A DNA stretch of 64,000 nucleotides from JAEMQF01 sp963850525 (GCA_963850525.1 CAWKLQ010000004.1:310001-374000); one strand, 5' to 3'. Positions 1 through 9,084 are shown, numbered from the stretch's first letter. A program made the numbers and translations. Notes: a model not told the origin generated them from the letters alone.

Positions 1-582
1 CGCCGCCTGCACTGCAGGGCGCGCTTCCATGCGCGCAATGAAGGCGCTGAGGTGGCGCAGGCCCGAGATGTCCAACCCCAGTGGTTTGGTCCAGCGGCTC
101 ACGGTGTAGAGATAGGCGTCGGCGACGCAGAACTCGGCGCCCGTCAGGTAGGGGCGCCCTTCGAGTTGCGTATTCACCCAGGCAAACCGGTCGAGCAGCT
201 TGGTGCGGAAAATCGCCTTGGCGTCTTCGGGCATGGCAGGGTTGAAGAGCGGGCTGAAGGTCTTGTGCAGCTCGGTGCCGATGAAGGTGAGCCATTCCTG
301 GACGCGCGAGCGCGCCATCGTGCCGTTGAGCGGCGCGAGTTTCTTCGCCGGAACCTGGTCGGCGATGTACTGCACGATCGCCGGGCCCTCGGCGAGGCGC
401 TCGCCGTTGTCGAGCTCGAGCAGCGGCACGTAGCCCTTGGGGTTGATCGTGTAGTAGTCGGTGCCGTCGGCGAGCTTGTGCGTCTTGGTGCTGGTCAGGA
501 CGGCCTCGAACGGCAGGCCGGATTCGCGCAAGACAATGTGCGGCGACAGAGAACACGCACCGGTGCTGTAGTAGAGCTTCAT
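1..582 (-). CDS. Glutathione S-transferase, beta class (3' end cut by window)
   Basis: Conjugates glutathione to electrophiles in the cytoplasm. The reverse strand reads open for 194 codons from an ATG at 582 to the window edge, close to the usual length of about 200 residues, so only the last few residues are missing. The N-terminus MKLYYSTGACSLSPHIVLRE is the thioredoxin-like domain start of bacterial beta-class enzymes, with the characteristic cysteine at residue 10. The GYVPLLELD stretch carries the cis-proline, and the ADAYLYTV region marks the all-helical C-terminal domain. It is divergent from the pirin gene across a 149-base gap. The family call is firm; the substrate is not visible. 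Confidence 0.9.
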   Translation of the reverse strand, partial: MKLYYSTGACSLSPHIVLRESGLPFEAVLTSTKTHKLADGTDYYTINPKGYVPLLELDNGERLAEGPAIVQYIADQVPAKKLAPLNGTMARSRVQEWLTFIGTELHKTFSPLFNPAMPEDAKAIFRTKLLDRFAWVNTQLEGRPYLTGAEFCVADAYLYTVSRWTKPLGLDISGLRHLSAFIARMEARPAVQAA

Positions 583-731
583 GGGAATCCTTCGGTAAGG
601 AGTGCGGGAGGCGCATTAAAGCGCCAATCCACAATCCGTGCCACGCCACTGGGGATTCGGGTTCGTGGCAGCATCGCCAATCCCTGCCCGCTCCCTGCGC
701 GGGCCGTATTCCTTACTTTTCCGGTACGCCC

Positions 732-1625
732 ATGACTGTCGTGACCCCCTTTCGCCTCGAACGCTCGCGCAGCGTCGAGCGCCTCGTGCGCGGCCAACCC
801 ACCTCTGACGGCGCGGGCGTCAAGCTCACCCGCGTGCTGACGGGAGCGCTGCAAAAACGCCTCGACCCCTTCCTCATGCTCGACGCCTTCGGCAGCGATT
901 CCGCGGCTGACTACATCGGCGGCTTTCCCGACCACCCGCACCGCGGCTTCGAGACCGTGACGATCATGCTCGCCGGGCGCATGCGCCATCGCGACAGCGT
1001 GGGCAACGTGGGCCTGCTCGAGCCCGGCAGCGTGCAGTGGATGACCGCCGGGCGCGGCATCATCCACTCCGAAATGCCCGAGCAGGAGCAGGGCCGCATG
1101 GCTGGCTTTCAGCTGTGGGTGAACCTTGCGGCCAAAGACAAGATGGCGCCGCCGGCCTACCGCGACATCGCTCCCGCCGACGTTCCCGCGTTCGCGCTGG
1201 CCAGCGGTGTGCAGGTTCGCGTGATCGCTGGGGCGAGCCACGGCGTGGCCGGCGCGGTGAGCCGGCCGACGACGGAGCCGCTTTGCCTGGACATCACGCT
1301 GCCGCCCGGCAGCGAATTCGATGCGCAGATTCCCAGCGGGCACAACGCCTTCGTCTACTGTCACGGCGGTGCGGGTCTCCGGGTCGGCGGCGCGGACGGC
1401 GCGGTAGTAGAAAGCGAACGCATGGCGATCCTGGGCAACGACGCCGGCGCGGACGGCGTGCGCTTGAACGCGCCCGCCGGCCAGGGCGGCGCGACCCGCG
1501 TGCTGCTCGTCGCCGGGCGGCCCCTCGGCGAAGCGATCGTCCAGTTCGGGCCCTTCGTCATGAACAGCCAGCGCGAGATTGAGCAGGCGGTCGCCGACTA
1601 TCAACGTGGCGTTCTCGCGGCCTGA
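732..1625 (+). CDS. Pirin family protein
   Basis: A bicupin of 297 residues, the normal length for bacterial pirins. The metal-binding residues are all present: His68 and His70 in the HPHRGFETVT motif, His112 and Glu114 in IHSEMP. Some pirins have quercetin 2,3-dioxygenase activity and others act as redox-linked regulators; the sequence does not say which applies. The C-terminal cupin contains the usual RPLGEAIVQFGPFVMN signature. It lies 10 bases before gshA on the same strand, so the two are probably co-transcribed, which fits an oxidative or electrophile stress role alongside the divergent glutathione transferase. The ATG start fits the family N-terminus. Confidence 0.9.
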   Translation: MTVVTPFRLERSRSVERLVRGQPTSDGAGVKLTRVLTGALQKRLDPFLMLDAFGSDSAADYIGGFPDHPHRGFETVTIMLAGRMRHRDSVGNVGLLEPGSVQWMTAGRGIIHSEMPEQEQGRMAGFQLWVNLAAKDKMAPPAYRDIAPADVPAFALASGVQVRVIAGASHGVAGAVSRPTTEPLCLDITLPPGSEFDAQIPSGHNAFVYCHGGAGLRVGGADGAVVESERMAILGNDAGADGVRLNAPAGQGGATRVLLVAGRPLGEAIVQFGPFVMNSQREIEQAVADYQRGVLAA

Positions 1626-1635
1626 GCAAGTGTCC

Positions 1636-3171
1636 ATGTCCAGCCTGTTGAGTCGCTTGAAAGAACTGCCGCCGGCGCGCCTGAAGGCGATTGCCCGCGG
1701 CATCGAAAAGGAAAGCCTGCGCGTGCGGCCGAGCGGCCACCTGGCGCTGACGCCGCACCCCTGCGCGCTCGGCTCGGCGCTGACGCACCCGAACATCACG
1801 ACCGACTTCAGCGAATCGCAGCTCGAGCTCATCACCGGCGTGCATACGGGCGTGCAGGAGTGTCTGGACGAACTCACACAAGTCCATCAGTTTGTCGTGC
1901 AGGCGCTGCGCGACGCCGGCGACGAGATGATGTGGGTGGCAAGCATGCCCTGCGGCCTGCCAGCGGACGACGCGATTCCGATCGGCCGCTACGGCACGTC
2001 CAACGTCGGCCTGGCCAAGAGCGTCTATCGCACCGGCCTGGGGCATCGCTACGGCCGGCGCATGCAAACGATTTCGGGGATTCACTACAACTGGTCGATG
2101 CCCGACATCGGCAATCACGAGTACTTCAGCCTGATCCGGAATTTCCGGCGCCACTCGTTCCTGCTGCTTTACCTGTTTGGTGCGTCGCCTGCGGTGTGTT
2201 CGAGTTTTGTCGCCGGGCGTCCCCATGAATTGCAGGAGTTGCGCGGCCAGACGATGCACCTGCCGCACGCGACCTCGCTGCGCATGGGGCGCCTGGGCTA
2301 TCAAAGCGACGCGCAGTCGGCGCTGGCGGTGAGCTACAACAGCCTTGAAAGTTACGGGGCTTCGCTGCAAGGCGCGCTGACCCTCCCCTACCCGGCCTAC
2401 GAAACGATCGGCCTGCGCGACGCCCAAGGGCAGTACCAGCAGCTCGCGACGAGCCTGTTGCAGATCGAGAACGAGTTCTACGGAACGATCCGCCCCAAGC
2501 GCGTCATTCACCGGGGCGAGCGCCCGCTGCACGCGTTGCGCGAGCGCGGTGTCGAGTACGTGGAAGTGCGCTGCATGGACCTGGATCCGTTCGAGCGCGT
2601 CGGCATCGCGGCGCCGACACTGCGTTTTCTCGACGTCTTTCTGCTGCATTGCCTGCTCGCCGACAGCCAACCCGACAGCCCGCAGGAAATTGCCGAGTTG
2701 GCGCGCAATCAACAACGCACCGCAGCGCGTGGGCGCGAGCCCGGCTTGGCGCTGGAGCGCAGCGGCGAGCCAATCACGTTGCGCGACTGGGGCACGCAGT
2801 TGCTGACGCAGTGCGAACCGATCGCCGCTGCGCTCGACCGCGCGCATGGCGGAACCGCGTACCGTGACGGCGTTGCCGGCGCCGCCGCGGCGATGCAAGC
2901 GCCGGCCAGCCTGCCGTCGGCGCGCGTGCTGGCGACGCTGCTGAAGGACTTCGACGGCTCCTACGTGCGCTTCGTCTGCGCCCAGTCGGCGCAGACCCAC
3001 CAGGCGCTGCTGGCCCTGCCGCTTGCGCCTGCCCTGCGTGAGCGCTTTGCCGGGTTGGCCCTCGCGTCCCTCGAGGAACAGCGCAGCACCGAAGCTGCAG
3101 ATACCTTGGCGTTCGAAGAGTACCGCCGGCAGTACCTGGCACCCGAGCGACTCGGCCTGACTGGGAACTGA
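1636..3171 (+). CDS. gshA: Glutamate-cysteine ligase
   Basis: Catalyses the first step of glutathione synthesis, ATP-dependent joining of glutamate and cysteine in the cytoplasm. The 511-residue product matches the proteobacterial GshA length (about 518 in E. coli). Family hallmarks are GIEKESLR near residue 22, NITTDFSESQLELI at about 53-66, and the SMPCGLP and GIHYNWSMPD segments of the active site. The ATG at 1636 was chosen because it begins the conserved part; an upstream in-frame ATG at 1579 lies inside the pirin gene and would add unrelated residues. An AGCAAG sequence precedes the start. It supplies the cofactor used by the transferase and glutaredoxin encoded nearby. Confidence 0.95.
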   Translation: MSSLLSRLKELPPARLKAIARGIEKESLRVRPSGHLALTPHPCALGSALTHPNITTDFSESQLELITGVHTGVQECLDELTQVHQFVVQALRDAGDEMMWVASMPCGLPADDAIPIGRYGTSNVGLAKSVYRTGLGHRYGRRMQTISGIHYNWSMPDIGNHEYFSLIRNFRRHSFLLLYLFGASPAVCSSFVAGRPHELQELRGQTMHLPHATSLRMGRLGYQSDAQSALAVSYNSLESYGASLQGALTLPYPAYETIGLRDAQGQYQQLATSLLQIENEFYGTIRPKRVIHRGERPLHALRERGVEYVEVRCMDLDPFERVGIAAPTLRFLDVFLLHCLLADSQPDSPQEIAELARNQQRTAARGREPGLALERSGEPITLRDWGTQLLTQCEPIAAALDRAHGGTAYRDGVAGAAAAMQAPASLPSARVLATLLKDFDGSYVRFVCAQSAQTHQALLALPLAPALRERFAGLALASLEEQRSTEAADTLAFEEYRRQYLAPERLGLTGN

Positions 3172-3264
3172 CCCCCCCGATTGCGGGATGGCGCGACGGC
3201 GCATGCGCCGCTAGCGTGGCGCCCGCAGCAAATCGACTGCGCTCTCGCCCCGGAAGGCCCGAAC

Positions 3265-3519
3265 ATGACGATGAACCTGCTGGCTCGCATTGGCATGTCG
3301 ATCCTGGTGACGCTGACCGAATGGACAGGCAGGCTCGTCGCGCCGACGCGCAAGCTGACAGTGAAGCAGAGCCACGGCGTGTACGGCACGCGGCACTGGG
3401 CGCACTTCAACGCCTACAGCTCGGCGCCGGGCTGGATGATGATTGAAATCGGGTCGTGGACCGTCGAAGCCGCGTGGTCGACCCGCTCGGGACTGTCGCG
3501 CCTCAAGTACACGGCCTGA
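3265..3519 (+). CDS. Small hypothetical protein
   Basis: An 84-residue protein I do not recognise. It begins MTMNLLARIGMSILVTLTEW, a weakly hydrophobic N-terminus that could be a membrane anchor or amphipathic helix. The rest is polar and aromatic, with a tryptophan- and serine-rich end. The ATG at 3265 is preceded by GGAAGG at good spacing, which supports translation; an upstream in-frame start at 3181 has no such site. It lies between gshA and the glutaredoxin gene with gaps of about 90 bases on each side. The coding call rests on the ribosome binding site and open frame only. Confidence 0.55.
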   Translation: MTMNLLARIGMSILVTLTEWTGRLVAPTRKLTVKQSHGVYGTRHWAHFNAYSSAPGWMMIEIGSWTVEAAWSTRSGLSRLKYTA

Positions 3520-3614
3520 TTCGTCCTGCGCCGCGCAGGCGCCGGGCGGGCCGGCGCTGAAACCGGCGCCGCACCGCGTCGGCTACGCTTCGCACCTGCG
3601 AACCGGAGTCCGAC

Positions 3615-3983
3615 ATGCCCCGCACCACCCTCGAAGAAGCGCGCCTGCACCCGGCGATCCGCGACAAGGTCGCGAACTGGCACGCCGACATCGTGCACAA
3701 CGTTCAGTCGGCGGCCGCGTCGCACGCCGTGTTGGTCGTGGGAATGAAACAAAACCCCATGTGCACGCGTGCGCGCCGCGCGTTGGCCGACGCTGGCGTC
3801 GCGCACCACTACCTCGAGTACGGCAGCTATTTCAGCCTGTGGCGCAAGCGCAATGCGCTGAAGATGTGGAGCGGTTGGCCGACTTTCCCGATGGTGTTCG
3901 TGCGCGGGGTGCTGGTGGGCGGCGCAGACGACGTGCGTGCGCTCATTGACAGCGGCGAACTGCGCCGGATGCTCGGCGCGTGA
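3615..3983 (+). CDS. Monothiol glutaredoxin-like protein
   Basis: A 122-residue thioredoxin-fold protein. The active-site segment MKQNPMCTRARRAL has a single cysteine (Cys50) in the CxxC position, with the glutathione-binding Lys45 ahead of it. WPTFPMVFVRG carries the cis-proline near residue 92, and GGADDV is the usual C-terminal glutathione-binding loop. Monothiol glutaredoxins typically carry or deliver iron-sulfur clusters. The usual TPxxPxCGFS loop is shortened here to NPMCTRA, so this is a divergent member and cluster binding should not be assumed. Its stop overlaps the GTG start of the next gene by four bases, which suggests translational coupling. Confidence 0.82.
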   Translation: MPRTTLEEARLHPAIRDKVANWHADIVHNVQSAAASHAVLVVGMKQNPMCTRARRALADAGVAHHYLEYGSYFSLWRKRNALKMWSGWPTFPMVFVRGVLVGGADDVRALIDSGELRRMLGA

Positions 3984-5419
3984 GCGGGCGCGCGGCCGGC
4001 CTCGGCCTGCTGTTTTTCCTCAGCGCGGCCGTCGCGGCCCCTGCCGCGCCGTTGCACGATTGCCGAGTTGCGGGAATCAAGAACACCGTGCAGTGCGGTT
4101 CGGTGCAGCGCTTGCTCGACCCGGCACACCCGGGCGGCGCGTCGATCACGGTGCACTTCATCGTCGTTCCGGCGCTGGCGCGGCGCAGGCTCGCGGATCC
4201 GGTGTTCCTGCTCGCCGGCGGGCCCGGCCAGAGCGCGATCAGCCTGGCAGGGCCGGTGTCGGGCTTGTTGCAGCGGCTCGGCAATCGGCGCGATCTGGTG
4301 TTCGTCGACCAGCGTGGCACGGGCCGCTCGGCGCCGCTCTACTGCGATGAGTCGCGCCACGCGCCGCTCGCCGAGCAGGCGGACCCGGAGCGCCAGTTCG
4401 CACGCCTCGCAGCGTGCCGGCGCCAGCTCCAGACCCTTCCGCACGGTGACTTGCGCTTTTACACGACGCTGCTTGCGATGCAGGATCTCGAAGCTGTGCG
4501 CCAGTCCCTGGGCGCCGAGCAAGTGAATCTGCTGGGCGCGTCGTACGGCACGCGCGCCGCACTGGAGTATCAGCGCCAGTACCCGTCGCGCGTGCGGCGC
4601 CTCGTGCTCGACGGCGTCGCGCCGCCCGACATGGTGTTGCCTGCCAGCAGCGGCCTGGACGCGCAGGCGGCGCTCGACGCGCTTTTTGTCGACTGCGCCG
4701 CCAACGCCGTCTGCGCTGCCCAACATCCGTATCTGAGGCAGACCTGGACCGCGTTGCTGGCCAGCTTGCCCCGGCCGGCACAAGTGGCCCACCCTCTGAC
4801 CGGTGACGCCCAAGCCGTGACCGTGACGCGCGACATGCTGCTCGCCGCGGTGCGTGCGCCGCTCTACAACCCGGCACTCGCCTCGGCGCTGCCGGTGGCG
4901 ATCAGCGAAGCGGCGCACGGCAGGTTCACTGCGCTCATCGGGCTGAATTCGATGCATACCGCGCGCAAGGCCACGCGCATCGCCGAGGGCATGCACTTTT
5001 CGGTGTTGTGCAGCGAAGACGTGGCGCGGCTCGACGCGGCAGCGGCGCTGGCGCGCGATTTTGGCGACAGCGTCTGGCGCGGCGTTGCGCGGGTCTGCGC
5101 CGACTGGCCGCGCGGCGAGGTTCCCGCAGCGTTCTACAGCGTGCCGCGCGCGCCGGCCCCGGCCTTGCTGCTGAGCGGCGGCCTGGACCCTGCCACGCCG
5201 CCGCGCCACGGCGAACGCATCGCGGCGGCCTTGGGCGCAAGCGCGCGCCACATCGTCGTCGCGCATGCCGGGCACGGAGTGCTCGGCATCGGCTGCATGC
5301 GCGATGTGCTCTTCCGCTTCATCGACGCCGCCGACGCCGCTTCCGCGTTGGCGGTGGACGCGAACTGCGTCGCGGCGATTCCGCGCCCACCGCACTTTCA
5401 ACCGGTCCGCCCCGGATGA
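3980..5419 (+). CDS. Secreted alpha/beta hydrolase, TAP/proline-iminopeptidase-like
   Basis: A 479-residue serine hydrolase with an N-terminal signal peptide (hydrophobic residues about 7-20, ending AVAAPAA). Visible elements are the oxyanion GGPGQS motif at about 80-85, DQRGTGRS near 110, the nucleophile elbow GASYG with Ser188, an Asp in SGGLDPATPP and a His in AGHGVLG. The C-terminal region matches the TAP-like extension of tripeptidyl aminopeptidases. It probably removes N-terminal residues from peptides in the periplasm; the substrate is unknown. The GTG start overlaps the glutaredoxin stop, and its own stop overlaps the next start as ATGA, so it sits inside a coupled operon with the ABC exporter. 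Confidence 0.85.
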   Translation: MSGRAAGLGLLFFLSAAVAAPAAPLHDCRVAGIKNTVQCGSVQRLLDPAHPGGASITVHFIVVPALARRRLADPVFLLAGGPGQSAISLAGPVSGLLQRLGNRRDLVFVDQRGTGRSAPLYCDESRHAPLAEQADPERQFARLAACRRQLQTLPHGDLRFYTTLLAMQDLEAVRQSLGAEQVNLLGASYGTRAALEYQRQYPSRVRRLVLDGVAPPDMVLPASSGLDAQAALDALFVDCAANAVCAAQHPYLRQTWTALLASLPRPAQVAHPLTGDAQAVTVTRDMLLAAVRAPLYNPALASALPVAISEAAHGRFTALIGLNSMHTARKATRIAEGMHFSVLCSEDVARLDAAAALARDFGDSVWRGVARVCADWPRGEVPAAFYSVPRAPAPALLLSGGLDPATPPRHGERIAAALGASARHIVVAHAGHGVLGIGCMRDVLFRFIDAADAASALAVDANCVAAIPRPPHFQPVRPG

Positions 5420-6177
5420 TTGCGCTGCACCATCTGGCCAAGCAGTTTGCCGCGTCGCGCCGTTCGGCTCCCGCCGTTCACGCGGTGCGCAACGTGAGCC
5501 TGACTGCACCTTCGGGCGCAATCACCGGCCTGCTCGGCCCCAACGGTGCGGGCAAGACGACGACGCTGCGCATGCTTTGCGGCTTGATCCGCCCCGACGC
5601 GGGCAGCATCGCCGTCGATGGCATCGACGTACGGCACGACCCGCACGCGGCGCTGGCGCGAATGGGCGTACTCTCCGACGCGCGCGGCCTGTACCCGCGC
5701 CTGAGCGCGCGCGAGAACATCGTTTATTACGGTGTGCTGCGCGGCATGGAACCCGGCGCCGCCGAGCTGCGCAGTACCGAGCTGGCGCGTGCGCTGGACA
5801 TGACGACGCTGCTGGACCGGCGCACCGAAGGCTTCAGCCAGGGCGAGCGCCTGAAGACGGCGCTGGCTCGCGCCCTCGTGCACGACCCGGCCAACGTGGT
5901 GCTCGACGAGCCGACGAACGGGCTGGACGTGCTCGCCACACGAGCGCTGCGCGACACGCTGCGCTGGTTGCGCTCGCCCGAGGGCGGCGCCAAGACGATC
6001 GTCTTTTCCACGCACATCATGCAAGAGGTCGAGCGGCTCTGCGACAGCGTCGTCGTCGTCGCGCACGGTCGCAGCGTCGCGGCGGGGTCGGTCGCCGAGT
6101 TGCTGCAGCAGGCGGGCGAGAGCGACTTCGAGGCGGCGTTTGTGCGCCTCGCCTACGCCCAGAGGGACGGCGAATGA
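5416..6177 (+). CDS. ABC transporter ATP-binding protein, NatA type
   Basis: A 253-residue cytoplasmic ATPase subunit. Walker A GPNGAGKTT is at residues 41-49, the signature reads FSQGE (about 140-144) rather than LSGGQ, and Walker B is VVLDEP (161-166). The FSQGE signature and overall order match the NatA sodium-exporter ATPase group, which pairs with ABC-2 membrane subunits. The ATG at 5416 overlaps the stop of the hydrolase gene by four bases. An in-frame extension reaching upstream to 5008 lies inside that gene and is rejected. The partner permease begins 70 bases downstream. The transported substrate cannot be read from sequence; sodium export is only a family precedent. Confidence 0.9.
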   Translation: MIALHHLAKQFAASRRSAPAVHAVRNVSLTAPSGAITGLLGPNGAGKTTTLRMLCGLIRPDAGSIAVDGIDVRHDPHAALARMGVLSDARGLYPRLSARENIVYYGVLRGMEPGAAELRSTELARALDMTTLLDRRTEGFSQGERLKTALARALVHDPANVVLDEPTNGLDVLATRALRDTLRWLRSPEGGAKTIVFSTHIMQEVERLCDSVVVVAHGRSVAAGSVAELLQQAGESDFEAAFVRLAYAQRDGE

Positions 6178-6251
6178 GCACGTCACGTCGCCGCGGGGAC
6201 GCGGCTTCCCGATGCACCCGACCGGTTGGTCGCCTTGGGGTAGACCCATGA
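6174..6251 (+). CDS. Candidate 25-codon coupling ORF between ABC subunits
   Basis: A short frame starting MSTSRRRG whose ATG overlaps the ATPase stop (ATGA, 6174-6177) and whose stop overlaps the permease start (ATGA, 6248-6251). It therefore links both genes by four-base overlaps and could carry ribosomes from one to the other. No homology or domain is visible; the residues are mainly arginine, serine and glycine. It may be a translated leader, a degraded remnant, or coincidence. The double overlap is directly visible, whereas function is inference. Confidence 0.35.
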   Translation: MSTSRRRGDAASRCTRPVGRLGVDP

Positions 6252-7420
6252 ATCTGCTGCGCACCGCGCGAATCGTGTACGCCAAGGAAATGCTCGACGC
6301 GCTGCGCGACCGGCGCACCCTGTTGATGGTGCTGTTGTCGGGCGTCCTGCTCGGCCCGCTGGTGCTGCTCGCGCTCTCGAGCCTGGTCGCCAGCCTGGAG
6401 GCGCGTGCCGAGAAGCGTGAAGTCCATGTGGCGGGAATCGAACACGCGCCGAGCCTGCGCAACTTTCTGGAACGGCAATCGAGCGTGGTGCGCGACGCGC
6501 CGGCCGAATACGAGGCGCGCTTGCGCGACGCGAGCCTGGGGGATCCGGTGGTCGTGGTGTCGGCCGGTTTCGAGGCCGCCTTGCTGCGCGGTGACACAGC
6601 CACGCTCGAACTCGTGAGCGACAGTGCCAACAAACAGGCCGAGTCAGGTGTCGCGCGCGTGCAGCGCCTGTTGCTTGGGTTCGGCCGCGAACGCGCGGCC
6701 TTGAGCCTGGCGCTGCGCGGCGTCTCTGCGGAGCTGCTCGAGCCGGTGGAGATCGCCGAACGCGACTTGGCGAGCACGCAGACTCGGGCCACGCAACTCA
6801 CCGGCATGCTGCCGTTTTTCGTGCTGCTCGCAGTGCTGTACGGCGCGCTGAGCGCAGCGCTGGACACGACGGCGGGCGAGCGCGAACGCGGCTCACTCGA
6901 ACCGCTCATGATGAATCCGACGCCACCGCTGGCCATCGCCCTGGGCAAATGGGGCGCGGTCGCGAGCCTGGCGATGCTGATTGCGCTGCTCAGCTGCCTC
7001 GGCTTTCTGCCGGGTCAATGGCTGCTGCGCAGCGACACCTTGCAGGCGCTGTTCCAGTTCGGCCTGCGCGAAGCCGGGTTGTTCCTGCTCGTGCTGCTGC
7101 CCTTCGCCGCGGCCCTGTCGGCACTGCTCATGGCGGTGGCGATTCGCTGCAAGAGCGTCAAGGAGGCTCAGGTGAGCGCGAGCCTCGTCGTGCTGCTCGT
7201 CTCGTTGCTGCCCTTGGCGAGCGTCTTCAATTTCGGCGGCGAGGCGCCCTGGCACCTGTGGCTGCCCGCGCTCGGGCAAAACACACTCATGACGCGCGTG
7301 CTCAAGGGCGAAGACCTGAGCGCTGCGCAGTGGCTGATTCCGTTGGCCGTGAGTCTGGCGCTGGGCAGCGCATCGCTCGGCTTCGTCGCGCGACGTCTGC
7401 GCCACGCGGCCGTCCAGTAG
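6248..7420 (+). CDS. ABC-2 type permease, NatB-like
   Basis: A 390-residue membrane subunit for the preceding ATPase. One membrane helix lies near the N-terminus (about 22-45, rich in leucine, after DALRDRRTLLMV). A long polar extracytoplasmic region of roughly 130 residues follows, then a group of about five helices in the C-terminal half. DALRDRRTLL and the ERERGSLEPLMMNP segment are typical of NatB/ABC-2 permeases. The ATG at 6248 begins the family-like N-terminus MNLLRTARIVYAKEMLDALRD; in-frame starts at 6212 and 6140 are possible but overlap the ATPase gene or lack support. The gene converges on the lipoprotein gene with a 12-base gap. Confidence 0.87.
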   Translation: MNLLRTARIVYAKEMLDALRDRRTLLMVLLSGVLLGPLVLLALSSLVASLEARAEKREVHVAGIEHAPSLRNFLERQSSVVRDAPAEYEARLRDASLGDPVVVVSAGFEAALLRGDTATLELVSDSANKQAESGVARVQRLLLGFGRERAALSLALRGVSAELLEPVEIAERDLASTQTRATQLTGMLPFFVLLAVLYGALSAALDTTAGERERGSLEPLMMNPTPPLAIALGKWGAVASLAMLIALLSCLGFLPGQWLLRSDTLQALFQFGLREAGLFLLVLLPFAAALSALLMAVAIRCKSVKEAQVSASLVVLLVSLLPLASVFNFGGEAPWHLWLPALGQNTLMTRVLKGEDLSAAQWLIPLAVSLALGSASLGFVARRLRHAAVQ

Positions 7421-7432
7421 CGCAACTCGCCG

Positions 7433-8956
7433 TCACGGAAACTTGCGCGCCCGATCGGAGAAGTAGCCGTTCGAGTAGGCGCTGGGTAGCAGAGTCAGGC
7501 GCATCGACTGGGCGCCGCTGGCCAGGTCGAACTCCGACACGTCGCTCAGCAACCCGGCAAACTCGCCCCAGCCGACGAGCACTTTGCCGCTGGCAAACAT
7601 TTGCGCACTTCCCAGATTGAAACTCTGGTGCATGTCGGAAGTGAATTCCGCAAAACCCGGCAACGCCGGATTGCCGGTGACCAGGGTCTTGGCGACTTCG
7701 TCGAGGTTGAACACCAAGACGCGCGATGCGGAGCCGCCGTTGCGGTTGTCGAACAGGCTGAGGCGCCCGTCGGGCGCGCGACTCGCGTCGTGCTGATGCG
7801 AGAACTTCTGGGTCGCGGCCAGGCCGAACTGGTCACACGGCCCGCCCAGAATCCAGCGGATCGCGCCCGTGCCGCGGTCGATCTTGAGCACGGCGTCGAG
7901 GTGGCGGAACGACGCGATCCAGTGGCCGTCGGTGTCGACATGCACGGAATCCCAATGGGCATAGTCGGCGCCGTTGTTTTGCGCGTAAGCGTTGCCTTCC
8001 GTGGAGCACGCGTAGAGCTCGGGGTGGTCGGTGGAAAGCCAGTTGAAGACAGCTGCGCCGCCTTGAATTTCCTGCAAGCCGCTGCCGCGAACGAAGAATG
8101 ATTGACCCGGCAAGGCGGGAATGTTGCTGGCCGTCTTGGCCGCGTTCACGCCCAGGATGTAGTGCCCGTCCCCGACGATCGTGTGATCGTGCAGGTTCAC
8201 GGCGTAGGTGTTGCCGTCGGGGAAGGCGAGCGCGCTGACGTTGTCGAGCAGGTTGAAGGCTCCGTCCATGACCCGGATCGCGGCCGCCGCGGAATCGTAG
8301 AAGCTGTAGCGGATAGCCCCGCCTGGAATCACGGTCTTCTTGAAATCGTGAATGTCTTTACCGCGTGGGTTGCGGTAGTAGTACTTGAGGCTTCCGTCAG
8401 CCTCGATGATGTAGGCATAGGGTGCGCCAAAGCCCTGCGGATCGAAAGGCGCGACGTATAAATCGCCGGCCTGCGGCGCTGTCGCGCTGAAGCTGTAGCG
8501 CACGTAGTCCAGCGGCCGGGCGTGCAGGGTGTACTGCGCGGTTTGGCCGCTGACGTTGTCGGTGACAACGATGCGCGCGTTCGACGCGTCGTCGAGCGCG
8601 GGGAACGGAATCACGATGTACTGATTGCCGCCAACGCTCGTGGCCCCCACTGCCGTGGCGGAACTCACCGTGATGTTGCACGCCGTGCACGAGAAGCGCA
8701 GCTGCACGCTCGCGCCCTTCGCGTTGGCTTGCAGCGCCAGGTCGGCCCGGGTCGGGTTGTTGGAGAGCAGCGCGCTGCCGCCCACGCCGATCGCGTCTAC
8801 AGAGCTCAGCAGCGACGACACCGCCGGGGTGACGCGATTGACGCTTGACCGCTGCACCGAAGAATCCCCGTCGCCGCACGCCGCCAATGCGATCGCCAAC
8901 GTGCACCCGGCGCGCAAAGCCAACCATCGACGGGCAGATCGGGCCTCATCACGCAT
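7433..8956 (-). CDS. Arylsulfotransferase (ASST) family lipoprotein
   Basis: A 507-residue exported protein. The N-terminus has an arginine-rich start, a hydrophobic stretch and the lipobox LAAC with Cys27, so it is probably a lipid-anchored envelope protein. The C-terminal two thirds carries ASST family features: HWDSVHVDTDG, a KIDRGTGAIRWILGG repeat typical of the beta-propeller, and FSHQHDA, which corresponds to the region of the catalytic histidine in AssT. An Ig-like N-terminal domain (about 40-150) with a CTAC motif precedes it. True ASST enzymes transfer sulfate between phenols, but many family members are uncharacterised. Function beyond family membership is unproven. Confidence 0.8.
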   Translation of the reverse strand: MRDEARSARRWLALRAGCTLAIALAACGDGDSSVQRSSVNRVTPAVSSLLSSVDAIGVGGSALLSNNPTRADLALQANAKGASVQLRFSCTACNITVSSATAVGATSVGGNQYIVIPFPALDDASNARIVVTDNVSGQTAQYTLHARPLDYVRYSFSATAPQAGDLYVAPFDPQGFGAPYAYIIEADGSLKYYYRNPRGKDIHDFKKTVIPGGAIRYSFYDSAAAAIRVMDGAFNLLDNVSALAFPDGNTYAVNLHDHTIVGDGHYILGVNAAKTASNIPALPGQSFFVRGSGLQEIQGGAAVFNWLSTDHPELYACSTEGNAYAQNNGADYAHWDSVHVDTDGHWIASFRHLDAVLKIDRGTGAIRWILGGPCDQFGLAATQKFSHQHDASRAPDGRLSLFDNRNGGSASRVLVFNLDEVAKTLVTGNPALPGFAEFTSDMHQSFNLGSAQMFASGKVLVGWGEFAGLLSDVSEFDLASGAQSMRLTLLPSAYSNGYFSDRARKFP

Positions 8957-9084
8957 GGCGGTTCCTCCTCGAGAGGTGGTTGAACAGGCCGTTGTCTTCG
9001 GCGCCCATTCTGCACTTCTGCACTGTCGTCTCGGCTCGGCGGGGTTTCAACCTGGCAAGTTGCGCAACAAGTCGGCACTTCGCC

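Noticed and set aside
3197..3210. Palindrome CGGCGCATGCGCCG after gshA as a terminator
   Set aside because: It has no loop and no T-run; a short GC palindrome is common in this composition.
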